From the NCBI RefSeq assembly GCF_000614145.1, contig NZ_BAKK01000019.1:1-64000 (forward strand): a DNA stretch of 64,000 nucleotides. The letters are read 5' to 3'. A program made the translations under genes and the position numbers. The stretch comes from Bacteroides faecichinchillae JCM 17102 (GTDB lineage: Bacteria; Bacteroidota; Bacteroidia; Bacteroidales; Bacteroidaceae). Each line of letters opens with the position of its first letter. Positions within the stretch are counted from its first letter, which is position 1. The notes beneath the pieces are model-generated. The model worked only from the letters and a program-made list of their open reading frames with translations. It searched no databases and was not told the DNA's origin. Below, piece by piece: positions 18,348 through 27,650 of this stretch.

Positions 18348-20387
18348 CTAATTATAATACTCCCATCCGGGTGCTTGTGATAGATTCTTGTTCCGTTTCA
18401 GTTCATCGAAGCTGATAGGCCAGAAGTACTGTTTGCGAGAGAAAGAAGTCTGTAGCTCGGCCACTCTTACCGGCAGATAATACATATCTTTGTAGTCTTC
18501 GTTCATCAGTGTGTTACAGCCATAGATTTGTTCACCTTCATGTTCTTCTACAATTTTCCAACGACGCAAGTCATAGTAACGTTGTGTTTCAGCAAAGAAT
18601 TCGACTTGACGTTCATGAACAAGTTTTTCAAAGAATTTCGTCGGGTTCTCATATACATCGTCACTATAATCAGGAACTCCGGCACGCATACGAACTGGTT
18701 TCACTCCGCGGCGCATCTCTTCCTTGTCACGGAAGATATCGTAAGTCTTGCTTCCATCCCATGAAGACATAGAATAGTGTTTTCCTTCGGAAATATTATT
18801 CAGTGCTTCTGCATACATCAACAGTATGTCAGCGTAACGGAGCGTCGGTTCCACTTTCTTATAAATAGAACCTCCCCATTTGGCACAATCGTTCGGATTT
18901 ACATATTTCATAACTCCGATACCAGTAATACACCAGTTATCAGATCCGTTGATACGTCCGTCGGTTGCTCCGCGATAATACCAGATCTGTTTATTTCGTG
19001 AATCTTTTCCACCTTCTTCCTTGATACTAAGCGCATTCCACATAGCTCCATTAAAGGCTACAGAAGCGTAGAAACGAGGTTCACGATTAGTATATCCCCA
19101 CCATACGCCATTTTTTACATGGTCGTATTGATGATCGTTTTTGTTATCATTGTTGGTGAATTTACCTTTCCATTTTGTGTAACTGTTTTTATCAAATGGA
19201 TCACCATTAGCCATGGCATAAGCTTCACTCTGTTTTAGGGTTATTCCATGTACATTCCATCCTCCAAACGTTCCCGGCAACTGATGTTTTACGAAATCTG
19301 CCATGGTGTTATCTGTTGATAAGTCATTGTTGTCACCATTGGTTCCCCGGGTAAAGATAAGTTCTGGATTTTCGGCAGCATAAATGTCACCATTGAAAAT
19401 AGAACGATATGATTCAAACGGATCGATATTCGCCCAGCCATTCGGGAAGTTCTCGTTGGAATAAATTTCATGATAGGGCGGTTCGATAGTAGTCGGATAA
19501 GCCTCGTCTGTACTAATCGGACGTTTTTCAAAAGTATAAAGTTTATAGAGACCGCTCGCTTCCGAGTACTCAATCATGTCTCTGGCGGCAGCAGCAGCTT
19601 TTGCCCATTTCTCTTCATCATATTCTTGTGGGATCAACTGTTTACCATCCATATTGACAAAGTCTGCCATCTCTGTATTGCCGTTTGCTAGCGGGCTGGC
19701 AGCATAGAGGAATACCTTGGCACGTACAGCCAGTGCAGCTCCTTTCGTCGGACGGGCAATATTCAGGTTGTCGCGCTTCTCGAACAACTCAGTAGCCGCA
19801 ATTTCCAGTTCAGAGGTAATGAATTCTACGCATTCGTCATAAGTGTTACGTGGATACGCCAACTCGTCATACGATTTTGTATAGTCGGCTCCTTCCGGTG
19901 GAAGAATAGGTATCGGACCGAATTTTCTTAGCAGCATCCAGTAGAAATAAGCACGTAAGAAACGAGCCTGACCTCTTACATCCGTTACTTCCTCTGGTGT
20001 GAGATCATCATTCTCATGTAACTCATTCAGTAGGATAGAGGCCTGATAGATTCCGTCATATGACCATTTCCATGCGTTTTGGCCACCAATGGAATTCAGG
20101 TATTCGCCGCGTTTGAATTTGGCAAAACGATCTCCTCGTTCATTGAATACTTGGTCATCTGAGAAATTGAAAGGACATACGTCACTGTGTCCTACCTCCA
20201 GATTATCTCCTTGCAGGCGGCTGTAACAGAATGACAGCCATTGAAGTGTATAATCTTTATCCGAAAAGATGCGTTCTGTAGACTGCTGATCTCTGAAATA
20301 GCGATCTACATTCAGGTAATCGGAGCAGGAAGAGAGTCCCAAACCGAGCACCACCGCTCCCAATATAATGTATTTATTTTTTTTCAT
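18348..20387 (-). CDS. RagB/SusD family nutrient-uptake outer-membrane lipoprotein, copy B
   Basis: Intact 679-residue SusD paralog of copy A, equal in length and nearly identical. It has the lipobox ending LGLSSC, the family helical core RFLRAYFYWMLLRKFG, and the C-terminal YYDLRRWK motif. The most variable patch is the loop around DNNDLSTDNTMADFVKHQ and DKNSYTKWKGKFTNNDNKND, likely surface-exposed. It partners with the SusC at 20410-23498. Confidence 0.95.
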   Translation of the reverse strand: MKKNKYIILGAVVLGLGLSSCSDYLNVDRYFRDQQSTERIFSDKDYTLQWLSFCYSRLQGDNLEVGHSDVCPFNFSDDQVFNERGDRFAKFKRGEYLNSIGGQNAWKWSYDGIYQASILLNELHENDDLTPEEVTDVRGQARFLRAYFYWMLLRKFGPIPILPPEGADYTKSYDELAYPRNTYDECVEFITSELEIAATELFEKRDNLNIARPTKGAALAVRAKVFLYAASPLANGNTEMADFVNMDGKQLIPQEYDEEKWAKAAAAARDMIEYSEASGLYKLYTFEKRPISTDEAYPTTIEPPYHEIYSNENFPNGWANIDPFESYRSIFNGDIYAAENPELIFTRGTNGDNNDLSTDNTMADFVKHQLPGTFGGWNVHGITLKQSEAYAMANGDPFDKNSYTKWKGKFTNNDNKNDHQYDHVKNGVWWGYTNREPRFYASVAFNGAMWNALSIKEEGGKDSRNKQIWYYRGATDGRINGSDNWCITGIGVMKYVNPNDCAKWGGSIYKKVEPTLRYADILLMYAEALNNISEGKHYSMSSWDGSKTYDIFRDKEEMRRGVKPVRMRAGVPDYSDDVYENPTKFFEKLVHERQVEFFAETQRYYDLRRWKIVEEHEGEQIYGCNTLMNEDYKDMYYLPVRVAELQTSFSRKQYFWPISFDELKRNKNLSQAPGWEYYN

Positions 20388-20409
20388 AACTTTTCTTTTA
20401 ATGATTGTT

Positions 20410-23400
20410 TTAGATTCCTATAGTTAATCCGATGGTAACAGTTTTAGATAACGGATATTGTTGTCCGTTAGAACTACCCAATTCCGGATCCCAAAGCTTG
20501 AAGCTAGAGAAAGTCAACAGATTTGTTCCCATCAAGTAGAGACGTACGCGGTCTAAATGAAGCTTATTGACAAATTGTTTAGGGATACTGTAACCGATTT
20601 CTACATTCTTCAAACGCATGTATGAACCGTTACGCAGCCAATAAGTAGAAGGACGATAGTTGTTGCTGTTGCCACCATAACTCAGACGTGGGTATTTAGC
20701 ATTCGGATCTTCGTTGGTTCCTAATGACCAGTAGTTACCGACTACATCTGTCAGGATATTACCCCAAGACTTATCTCTGAATGGGTATACTGTAAATCCG
20801 TCGATAAAGAAGGATGACTTACCGGCTCCTTGGAAGTGAACGTTGACGTCAAATCCTTTCCATTGAGCAGATATACCGAAACCGTAGATCAGGTTAGGAC
20901 GGGTAGTCGCACCGATAGGCACTTCGTCATCTGAGTTAATTACACCGTCACCATTTACGTCTTTGTACTTGATATCTCCCGGCATGATGCCTGAGCCTTG
21001 TGACGGTCTGTTACGGATTTCTTCGTAATCTTTGAATAGTCCTTCAGCTATCAGACCACGTGCCTGGTCTACTCGGAAACCGTATTTCATCTTATACGGA
21101 TAACGGCTGTTCTCTTCGTCATACTCCTTGATTTCATTCTTGCTATAAGTCATGTTGCACGTACTGTAAGGTCTACTTGCCCCAGTTTCTGCTTATAAGC
21201 GATGTTACCGTCAAAACCTTCAGACAGAACGGATCCTACGTTAGCGAAAGGTTTTGTAGAGATATGGTTCAGACCGATGATCTGAGGAAGGAAACTGCGC
21301 ACCATATAAATACCGTCACGTTGTTCGTGGAAGTAGTCGATAGTACCGCTGAATTTGTCGTCGAACAAAGAGAAGTCAAGTCCGAGGTCATGCTTCTTGG
21401 CAATTTCCCAAGAGATATTTCTGGATGCGATTCTCGAATAAGTCAAGCCCGGATAATAATAGTTGCTTGTACCGATGTCACCATAATAGTATCCGTCTTC
21501 ATCCCAAGTTCCAAATTTCTCAACGTAAGGGAAACGGGTTCCTACATTGTCGTTACCTACCTTACCGTAAGAGTAGCGTAATTTGAACATATTCAGCCAC
21601 TTGAGGTTCTTCTTGATGATTGCCTCTTCAGCGATGTTCCATGCTACTGAATAAGCAGGGAAGAATCCAAACTGGTGTCCTGTAGCGAAATTCTCAGAGC
21701 CGTTGTAACCGAAGTTAAAGTCAAAGAAGTAGCGGTATTTCCATCCATAGGTAAAACGTCCGGCAAATCCCTGGTGACGGTTCTGGATACTTTGTACAAT
21801 TTTATCATAGCTGTTTGTGTTGCTATTATGAGACGTATTGGTAGTCTTATCTTGTGTGTACTTTAATACTCCTCCTACCATATGGTCACCAAACGTGCGG
21901 TTGTAGTGTAACTCTGCCTCCAGATATTCCTTCCGTTGTCCGCTTGAGTACATTGTTCCATTCATCAGTTGTTCCTTTTCTATTCTTCTGAACTGAAGTT
22001 CTCCGTCAGAAGTACGCTGACGTTCTGCCATCCAGCTTTCAGGCCATTTGTAACGGTTGTCACCATTGTCTGTATAAGTATCGAATCCGAAACGTCCGTA
22101 GAACTTCAATCCCTTAGTGATAAATTTAAGATCTTGTTCGAGATTTGCTGTAGTCTGAATCTTATTCTTCCATGTTTCCTGGTATCCTTGCTGAGTGGTC
22201 AGTACCCAAGGGTTTCTTTGGCCTCCATTACCGACAGCTGCCCATTTTCCGTCACTGTATTGTACCGGAGAAGCAATGGGGCTGTATCCCAACAGTGAAT
22301 TCCAGATTTCATGATACTGGCTTCCCGGCAGATTCTGCTTGTCCAAAGAGCCAGCTACACCAACTTTCAACAATGTGGTTTTTGTCAGGTCTATGTCCAC
22401 ATTCATACGGTAATTCCAACGGTGATAGTTGGCATTGGTGTTATAGTCTGTCATAGCACGATCTGTCTCGTACATACCACCTTCATTTACATAACTAGCA
22501 GAAATGAAATAGCGAGCTACCGTACCACCACCGGTCAGGTCTATGTTTGCACGATAAGTGGGAGCACCTTTTTTCAAGATTAAATTCATCCAGTCCACAT
22601 TCGGGAAAAGATCCTGGTCCAGACCGTTTTCAAACAGTCTCAGATCGCTATCAGAATAAGCCGGCGCTTGGCTACGGGTAATCAAAGCCTCATTCATCAT
22701 ACGGGCATATGTAGGACCGTCTACAAATTCCGGAGTTTTGGTACGTGTGCTATACGAAGTTTCCACCTTGGCATTCACACGCGTTTTTCCTTCTTTACCG
22801 CGTTTGGTGGTAATCAGGACAACACCATTTGCACCGCGAGAACCATAGATAGCAGTTGCAGAGGCATCTTTCAAAACAGAGAAATCTTGGATATCTTCCA
22901 CATTGATCTCATTCATGTCACGTTCAAAACCATCGACCAGTACCAATGCACTACCGCCAGCACCGAAAGTGGAGATACCGCGGATCCAGAACTCGGAAAT
23001 GTTGTTACCTGGCTGTCCTGAAGTTTGGCGTGCCATAATACCCGCTACGTTACCTGCAAGGGCATTTGTGATACTTGCCGTAGGAGTACGTAACTGAGAT
23101 ACATCGACAGTGGTAACGGCACCCGTCATGGTTATCTTTTTCTGGGCACCCGTTCCTGTAATAACGACTTCATCAATTGCCGTTGCTTTGGTCTCAGCCA
23201 TGACTACGTTGATATTCTTTTTATCTTTGACGAAAATTTCCTGCTTGTCAAAGCCTACATAAGAAAAGACCAGATAAGAATAATTGGGGACCTTAATCTT
23301 ATAACGTCCGTCTATGTCAGTTATCGCACCGAAGCCCGGCACATTTTTCACCGTCACGTTCACACCCACTAGAGGCTCATTCCTTGCATCTGTGACGATT

Positions 23401-23498
23401 CCCGTCACTTCAAGTTTTTCTTGCTCGTTTTGAGCGTAGGCTGTAGTTGTCCAGCCTACTATCAATAAAAATAGTAAGATTATATTTCTCATATTCAT
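20410..23498 (-). CDS. SusC/RagA family TonB-linked transporter, copy B (frameshift near 21155)
   Basis: Paralog of the copy A SusC with the same signal peptide, carboxypeptidase-regulatory-like domain, DEVVITGTGAQKK, and plug. One base is missing at catgttgcacg, where copy A reads catgttggcacg. This splits the protein after LTVRA and the last 247 residues are in another frame (from MTYSKNEIKEYDEE). When joined it is about 1030 residues. It is shorter than copy A in one barrel loop (NDNVGTRFPYVEKFGTWDEDGYY), a true in-frame difference rather than an error. Confidence 0.88.
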
Positions 23499-23515
23499 TT
23501 GTGTTTTAGATAGTA

Positions 23516-24923
23516 TTATTCTGTTGTCATATAACGAATACCTTTATTATCAATATCTCCAATGTAGAAGATATCTTCATCGGGGTCGTAAGTAAGACCG
23601 GACGGTTGATTGAAACGTGCTTCCATCAACGGATTACCGTCTACATATCCCCAGACTTTACCGTCAGCGTTTTCATTGCTTCGTCCGGCTACAAGGGAAG
23701 CTACCCCATAAGGATCTAATTTCCAGATACAGTGATTATCTCTGTCGCAGAAGTAGAAATCATACTGATCTTGGTCAGGACCAATTCCTTCTCCGTATTT
23801 TTCATTTTTAACGAATACACCGAATTCAGGTTTTTTAAATCGGGCAGCACCTCCGGTTCCTTCCTTGAAGTCTTTATCGTTCATGTTTCCGGCAATAACC
23901 GTAGGATTACCAAATGTTTTGGCCACCGGATCATAATCGGCTCTGAACACCGCTCCGAATCCGTCAGATAGCATATACATGAATTTATTGGACGGGTGTT
24001 TGAATAATAGCGTGTGTGAACCGCCTACTGACGAGATCTGGCTCAGGCTGAAGGCAACTTCTGCATTGCTATCGATATTCGGAATGGCTCCGTTACGTAT
24101 CATTTTGTAGACTTTACCCTCCCACCAAGTGGTATAAAAGATTGTTCCATCGTCCATATACACTAAGCTGTAAGAGGTCTTACCATAGTTGTAGGGACGG
24201 ATTCGTCTGAAATTCTCACGACGGAGAGAATAATAGATGTTTGCACGACTAGTGTTGTCCTGACCATGGTCATCGGTAAACAGCAACGTATCTCCGTCTG
24301 CACTGAACGTGAAGGAGTACATTGTACTATACCCCGTTCTAGAAGAGGCGTTTCACAGTCCGTTGCGTCAGATTAACCAAATGAATGCCGTCGTAATAGT
24401 TTGAAGAGAAAAGTAACCGGTCGTCCCCTTCCTTATACTGAGGGTCGAATACCATACAGTCATTGGAAGGAATAGAAGCTCCTTCATCGAACGAACCTTC
24501 TTGAAATGCAGAATTATTATCCTCATCTACTTTACGTAACAAGGTACCTACAATTGTTTCAGGATCATACTGAAACTCCTGTTCGAATGTATGTTCTGCA
24601 ACTGTTTGGCCATCCGGTCCATCTACACGAACATTGATTATTCCATTAAAGGCTTTAGGAGGAACCATACAATAAATGTTTTTTCCATCGGCTCCAATAG
24701 TTTTGGTTGTTTCACCACCGATTGTGATATGAATTTTGGTAGGATCACTTCCAAAATTACTGCCCTCAATGTATAGTCGAGTTCGCATACCTCCCTCTTT
24801 GGGGCTGAAATCTGTAAACACTACCGGCTGGGATGGGTCGTACTGTGTAGAATCGACTTTATCATCCTTACAACCGATAAAGGATAAACAGCAAATAAGT
24901 GCTGTGATTAAGTGATTTTTCAT
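23516..24923 (-). CDS. IPT/TIG plus NHL-repeat lipoprotein, copy B (2-bp deletion near 24340)
   Basis: First gene of operon B. Signal peptide ends at Cys18 (LSFIGC). The IPT/TIG domain is FSPKEGGMRTRLYIEGSNFG and the propeller carries FCDRDNHCIWKLDPYGVASLVAG and ARFNQPSGLTYDPDED. At about 24340 the minus strand reads TTCTAGAACG, where copy A supports TTCCC(A/T)AGAACG. Restoring two C residues gives KRLFPRTGYSTMYSF. The protein is then about 468 residues, colinear with copy A. Confidence 0.86.
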
Positions 24924-25245
24924 AAAAAAAATAGTTAAATGGTTGAAATATATTATATCGAATAAATAAGGCTGGAATATATCAAAACATATATTCTAAT
25001 TACTTTATTTTGTATAACTTAATATAAAAGAAACGCTTTAGTTAAAAGGCAACTAAATTTTTAAAATGAAATACATGATTTTTCTATCTCTTTTTTAGAG
25101 CTCCTCCTTCATAATAAAGAATGTAAGTATTGGCATACTATAATTCTTGTGTACGTAATTTTTGGTATTAGATCATTAGATTTCATAATTGTATTATGTT
25201 TAAAATTCTTCGTGTTTTTTATTGATTGTAGATTAATTAATAATG

Positions 25246-25276
25246 CAAATATATAATTTATGGGCAATAAAACAAA
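25246..25276 (-). promoter_or_regulatory. Promoter of SusCD operon B
   Basis: Minus-strand -7 box TATATTTG (25253-25246) and -33 box TTTG (25276-25273), 19-base spacer, the same geometry as operon A. A leader of about 320 bases precedes the first gene. The leader aligns with that of operon A but is more diverged than the coding parts. Confidence 0.8.
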
Positions 25277-25356
25277 GCATTTATGAACAAAAAAATCATG
25301 TTTTCCTTAAAATAGCTTCAGATTTATGAAAAAGTTTATAGTTAAGCTGTTGATAG

Positions 25357-25560
25357 TTAATTGCTTGGTGGATGAAGGCGAAATCTATTAGTGAAAAGAA
25401 ACAATAATATTAAGGTATCACTCGATAATATATTGTGAAAATTCCCATGTTCTGAATATTTAATATTTACAGTGCCACTAAAAATGTTGTTAATGGATTT
25501 GAATGTAATTATTTCTTTTGGAAATTTTCTAATAGATATCCTCAGTAGCGTCTTTCTCAT
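25357..25560 (-). CDS. Small ORF upstream of operon B, doubtful
   Basis: 67 residues on the operon strand, placed like the 75-residue ORF upstream of operon A. It shares only a loose pattern with it (VIIDL..NI..IKHS....HN against EIITF..NI..IKYS....HN). It could be the matching decayed regulator fragment. It is weak, and chance cannot be excluded. Confidence 0.2.
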   Translation of the reverse strand: MRKTLLRISIRKFPKEIITFKSINNIFSGTVNIKYSEHGNFHNILSSDTLILLFLFTNRFRLHPPSN

Positions 25561-25569
25561 GTTACAAAT

Positions 25570-25900
25570 TTACTTATTTGTACAGTGTTCTCTCATGGTT
25601 AAACCTCTTTTTAATTTTAAATCGGGTGCACCGGTAGTGGATGATATGATAACCTGTATGACTTCAAATATTAAATTTCGGGAAGTCTTTTTCTAATTGA
25701 TACATAGGATTTTCTGTATTGGAAACTTTTGAGTATTGATTTGGAGAAAAACAACGTATTCCAGACCTTTGCAGGTTTTAAATAGAGGTTTTGATTGTGA
25801 TAGAATTGTAATACTGACCGTACTTTCATAAATACGTAGCAGTTTTTTCTGTATTAAGAGCATATTTAAAGTATTTTTATTTTTGAATCGGAATAATTTT
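25570..25900 (-). repeat. R2: decayed copy of the nrdD leader/upstream region
   Basis: Same orientation as R1 (8461-8800), about 17 kb away on the far side of the duplicated operons. The 5' riboswitch edge is recognisable (tttgtacagtg.tctctcatggttaaacctctttttaa), but the B12 box (AGTCAGAAGACCTGCC) and the TATCTTTG promoter box are absent. It is therefore not a working riboswitch. No gene lies in 25277-25922 apart from the doubtful ORF at 25357-25560. Confidence 0.7.
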
Positions 25901-25922
25901 TTGATTTATATAGATTAAAGTT

Positions 25923-26537
25923 ATGAAAAAAAGGATGTCAGTGGGTTGTCCGTTTAAAGAGCAGCCGATTAGTTCGCATATACGAGTACAATGTTTGTTG
26001 TTTCTAGAAGATACATTAAGAAATTTTTATGTTCCTTTTGCCCGACAGGTGAACGAATCTTATTCTGATCAAGAAAAAAAGTTGCTTGCCCGAATCATCA
26101 GGCTACTTACATTCAGGATGGAGGGACAGCTTTTCGAACCTTGTTTTTCTTGCAAATCTGTTCGGCATGAGTTTATTTCGTTTTTTTGTGCTCAAAATTA
26201 TTTTCGATTTACTTTATCGACTGGGTGCCCGTTTAGTATAACTGCTCGCACAAAATGCCTTCATGAGTTAGTTATTAAATTGAGATGTTTTTTTGTCTGT
26301 CAGATCGATCGTTGTTCTGTTCGTGAACGGAAAATACTTTCTCGAGTTAAAAGAATTCTTGTTCATTAGCTTAGGGGTACGTCAGAATATGATTTACTTA
26401 AGAAGAAGCATAAGTCACAAATTACAAAGGTAGAACAACAGGAATTGCGAAAACAAAAGAAAGATGAACAACGGATGAAACACATTAGTCTTTATTTATA
26501 TAATCCGCTTTCGCAGAAGTATAAGAATAAAGGGTGA
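25923..26537 (+). pseudogene. Unrecognised ORF interrupted by an in-frame TAG at 26367
   Basis: From the ATG at 25923 the frame runs 148 residues (MKKRMSVGCPFKEQP...) to a TAG. The same frame then continues for 55 more codons with a strongly lysine/glutamine-rich, coiled-coil-like tail (KVEQQELRKQKKDEQRMKH) to TGA at 26535. It contains several cysteines (FEPCFSCKS) and basic clusters. I recognise no family. It overlaps the end of the minus-strand relic next to it by about 45 bases. It may be a degenerate gene or chance. Confidence 0.35.
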
Positions 26538-27183
26538 TTGGCGGCAGATCGGATCAGTGTTTGCAGGGAAGGGTCGGCAGCCAGTTCTTCACGCCAAGGA
26601 TACGGTGTCGGGTTGGGATTGAGGTAGGCTTCCGGGTCCCATACGCAAGAGCATGGTTGGGTGATGCGTGCACACTGCAGGTCGCAGGGATGTGTTGCGA
26701 TACGTTCCAGTGTTTGTTGGCAGATGGCGTAGGCGAGGGGATATTCCTCAGTAGTACGTGCGTCGAGGTAGACAAACACTTTGAGGCCTTCACCGGAAAT
26801 GGAGGTATGGCTATAAGCTACATAAGGAAGTTGCCGGAACAGCTCTTTGATGGCAGCAGTACGTTGGCCGGTATGGTCGGATCATACATGGCAAGAAGGC
26901 TCATCCTGATCAGGTTGATGGCAGCGTGGCTATGGTTGGGACGGCAGATCCCTTCAGCGATGACGACGGGCATTGAGTCTTTCACCATCTTCGCTTCATT
27001 CTCCCGGTCGGGACGGACTTTCAGTTTCCGGTAACATTCGGTTTGCGGTTTCCAAAGCGGACCGGTGACCTGCGAATAAAGGTCATGTAAGGTAATGGCG
27101 GATGAATCTTTGATCCATAAGTTTCTAAAAAAAGAAAACCTAAATTGTAAATCTTTAGTTTCTGGTTGAATACTTGTTCCCAT
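26492..27183 (-). pseudogene. BT4734/VirE N-terminal-type protein remnant (frameshift near 26879)
   Basis: The first half (MGTSIQPETKDLQFRFSFFR... KMVKDSMPVVIAEG) ends in a wrong frame. Adding one base near 26879 gives DHTGQRTAAIKELFRQLPYV, AYSHTSISGEGLKVFVYLD and then EYPLAYAICQQTLERIATHP. The ISGEGLKVFV element is characteristic of the VirE_N (BT4734/BF3469) family, often fused to primase/helicase modules of Bacteroides accessory regions. The restored product is only about 230 residues and no helicase part follows, so it is either the short family form or a truncated relic. Upstream, TATCTTTG at 27299-27292 (minus) could be its -7 box. Confidence 0.6.
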
Positions 27184-27574
27184 ACTAAATTGTTTTAATA
27201 GTTTTATTTAAATTGTTTTGTGAAGAAGGGAAAGAAAATAATAGTGGGCAGGGGAAAGAAGCTCGTTATATTTGGTTCCTTAGATCGGGTGCAAAGATAG
27301 ATTTATTGTTAATATGAATGAAATGTTAAAAACGAACACTTTTGCCAATAAAGTACGTCCTTTTTTGTTGTGTATCAATGAGTTTTGTTATCTAATTTTG
27401 CTGAAAAAAATATGTGGACGAATGATGATTCTGGAAGATTGATTTTTACTTGTGAAACCCGCTGTGTATGTGTACTAATGAGATCCGGATAAGTTCTATT
27501 CGGTATTTGTGCTTTAACAATTATTTGTATTTACGTATCGTACAGAGGGTCGAAGGGGATGGGTAGAGGGAGGG

Positions 27575-27618
27575 CCACATCATAATTTAGGCGCGAATGA
27601 TGTGGAATCCGCGCCTAA
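27575..27618. repeat. Interlocking inverted repeats between the VirE relic and the TonB receptor
   Basis: ccacatcat (27575-27583) pairs with atgatgtgg (27597-27605), and ttaggcgcg (27587-27595) pairs with cgcgcctaa (27610-27618). The order A-B-A'-B' means the two hairpins overlap: they are either alternatives or an H-type pseudoknot. The GC-rich arm could terminate the receptor transcript. The rest of 27184-27650 shows no gene. Confidence 0.6.
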
Positions 27619-27650
27619 AAAAGAAGTTTCGGTTATGTGTATAAATGCAG

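Larger units (their letters stand above)
17239..25276 (-). repeat. Tandem operon copy B (terminator to promoter)
   Basis: Second unit of the duplication, colinear with 8822-16911. Gene order, intergenic spacings (about 20-30 bp), promoter geometry and terminator loop are all conserved. Confidence 0.93.

Noticed and set aside
25570..25620. Second functional cobalamin riboswitch controlling SusCD operon B
   Set aside because: Only the 5' edge is recognisable. The B12 box, core junction and -7 promoter box are missing, and operon B has its own promoter downstream at 25246-25276.
27260..27320. Third copy of the nrdD leader repeat upstream of the VirE_N relic
   Set aside because: Only a short similarity around caaagata and atcgggtgca is present. 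That is explained by a generic -7 promoter box; no longer alignment was seen.
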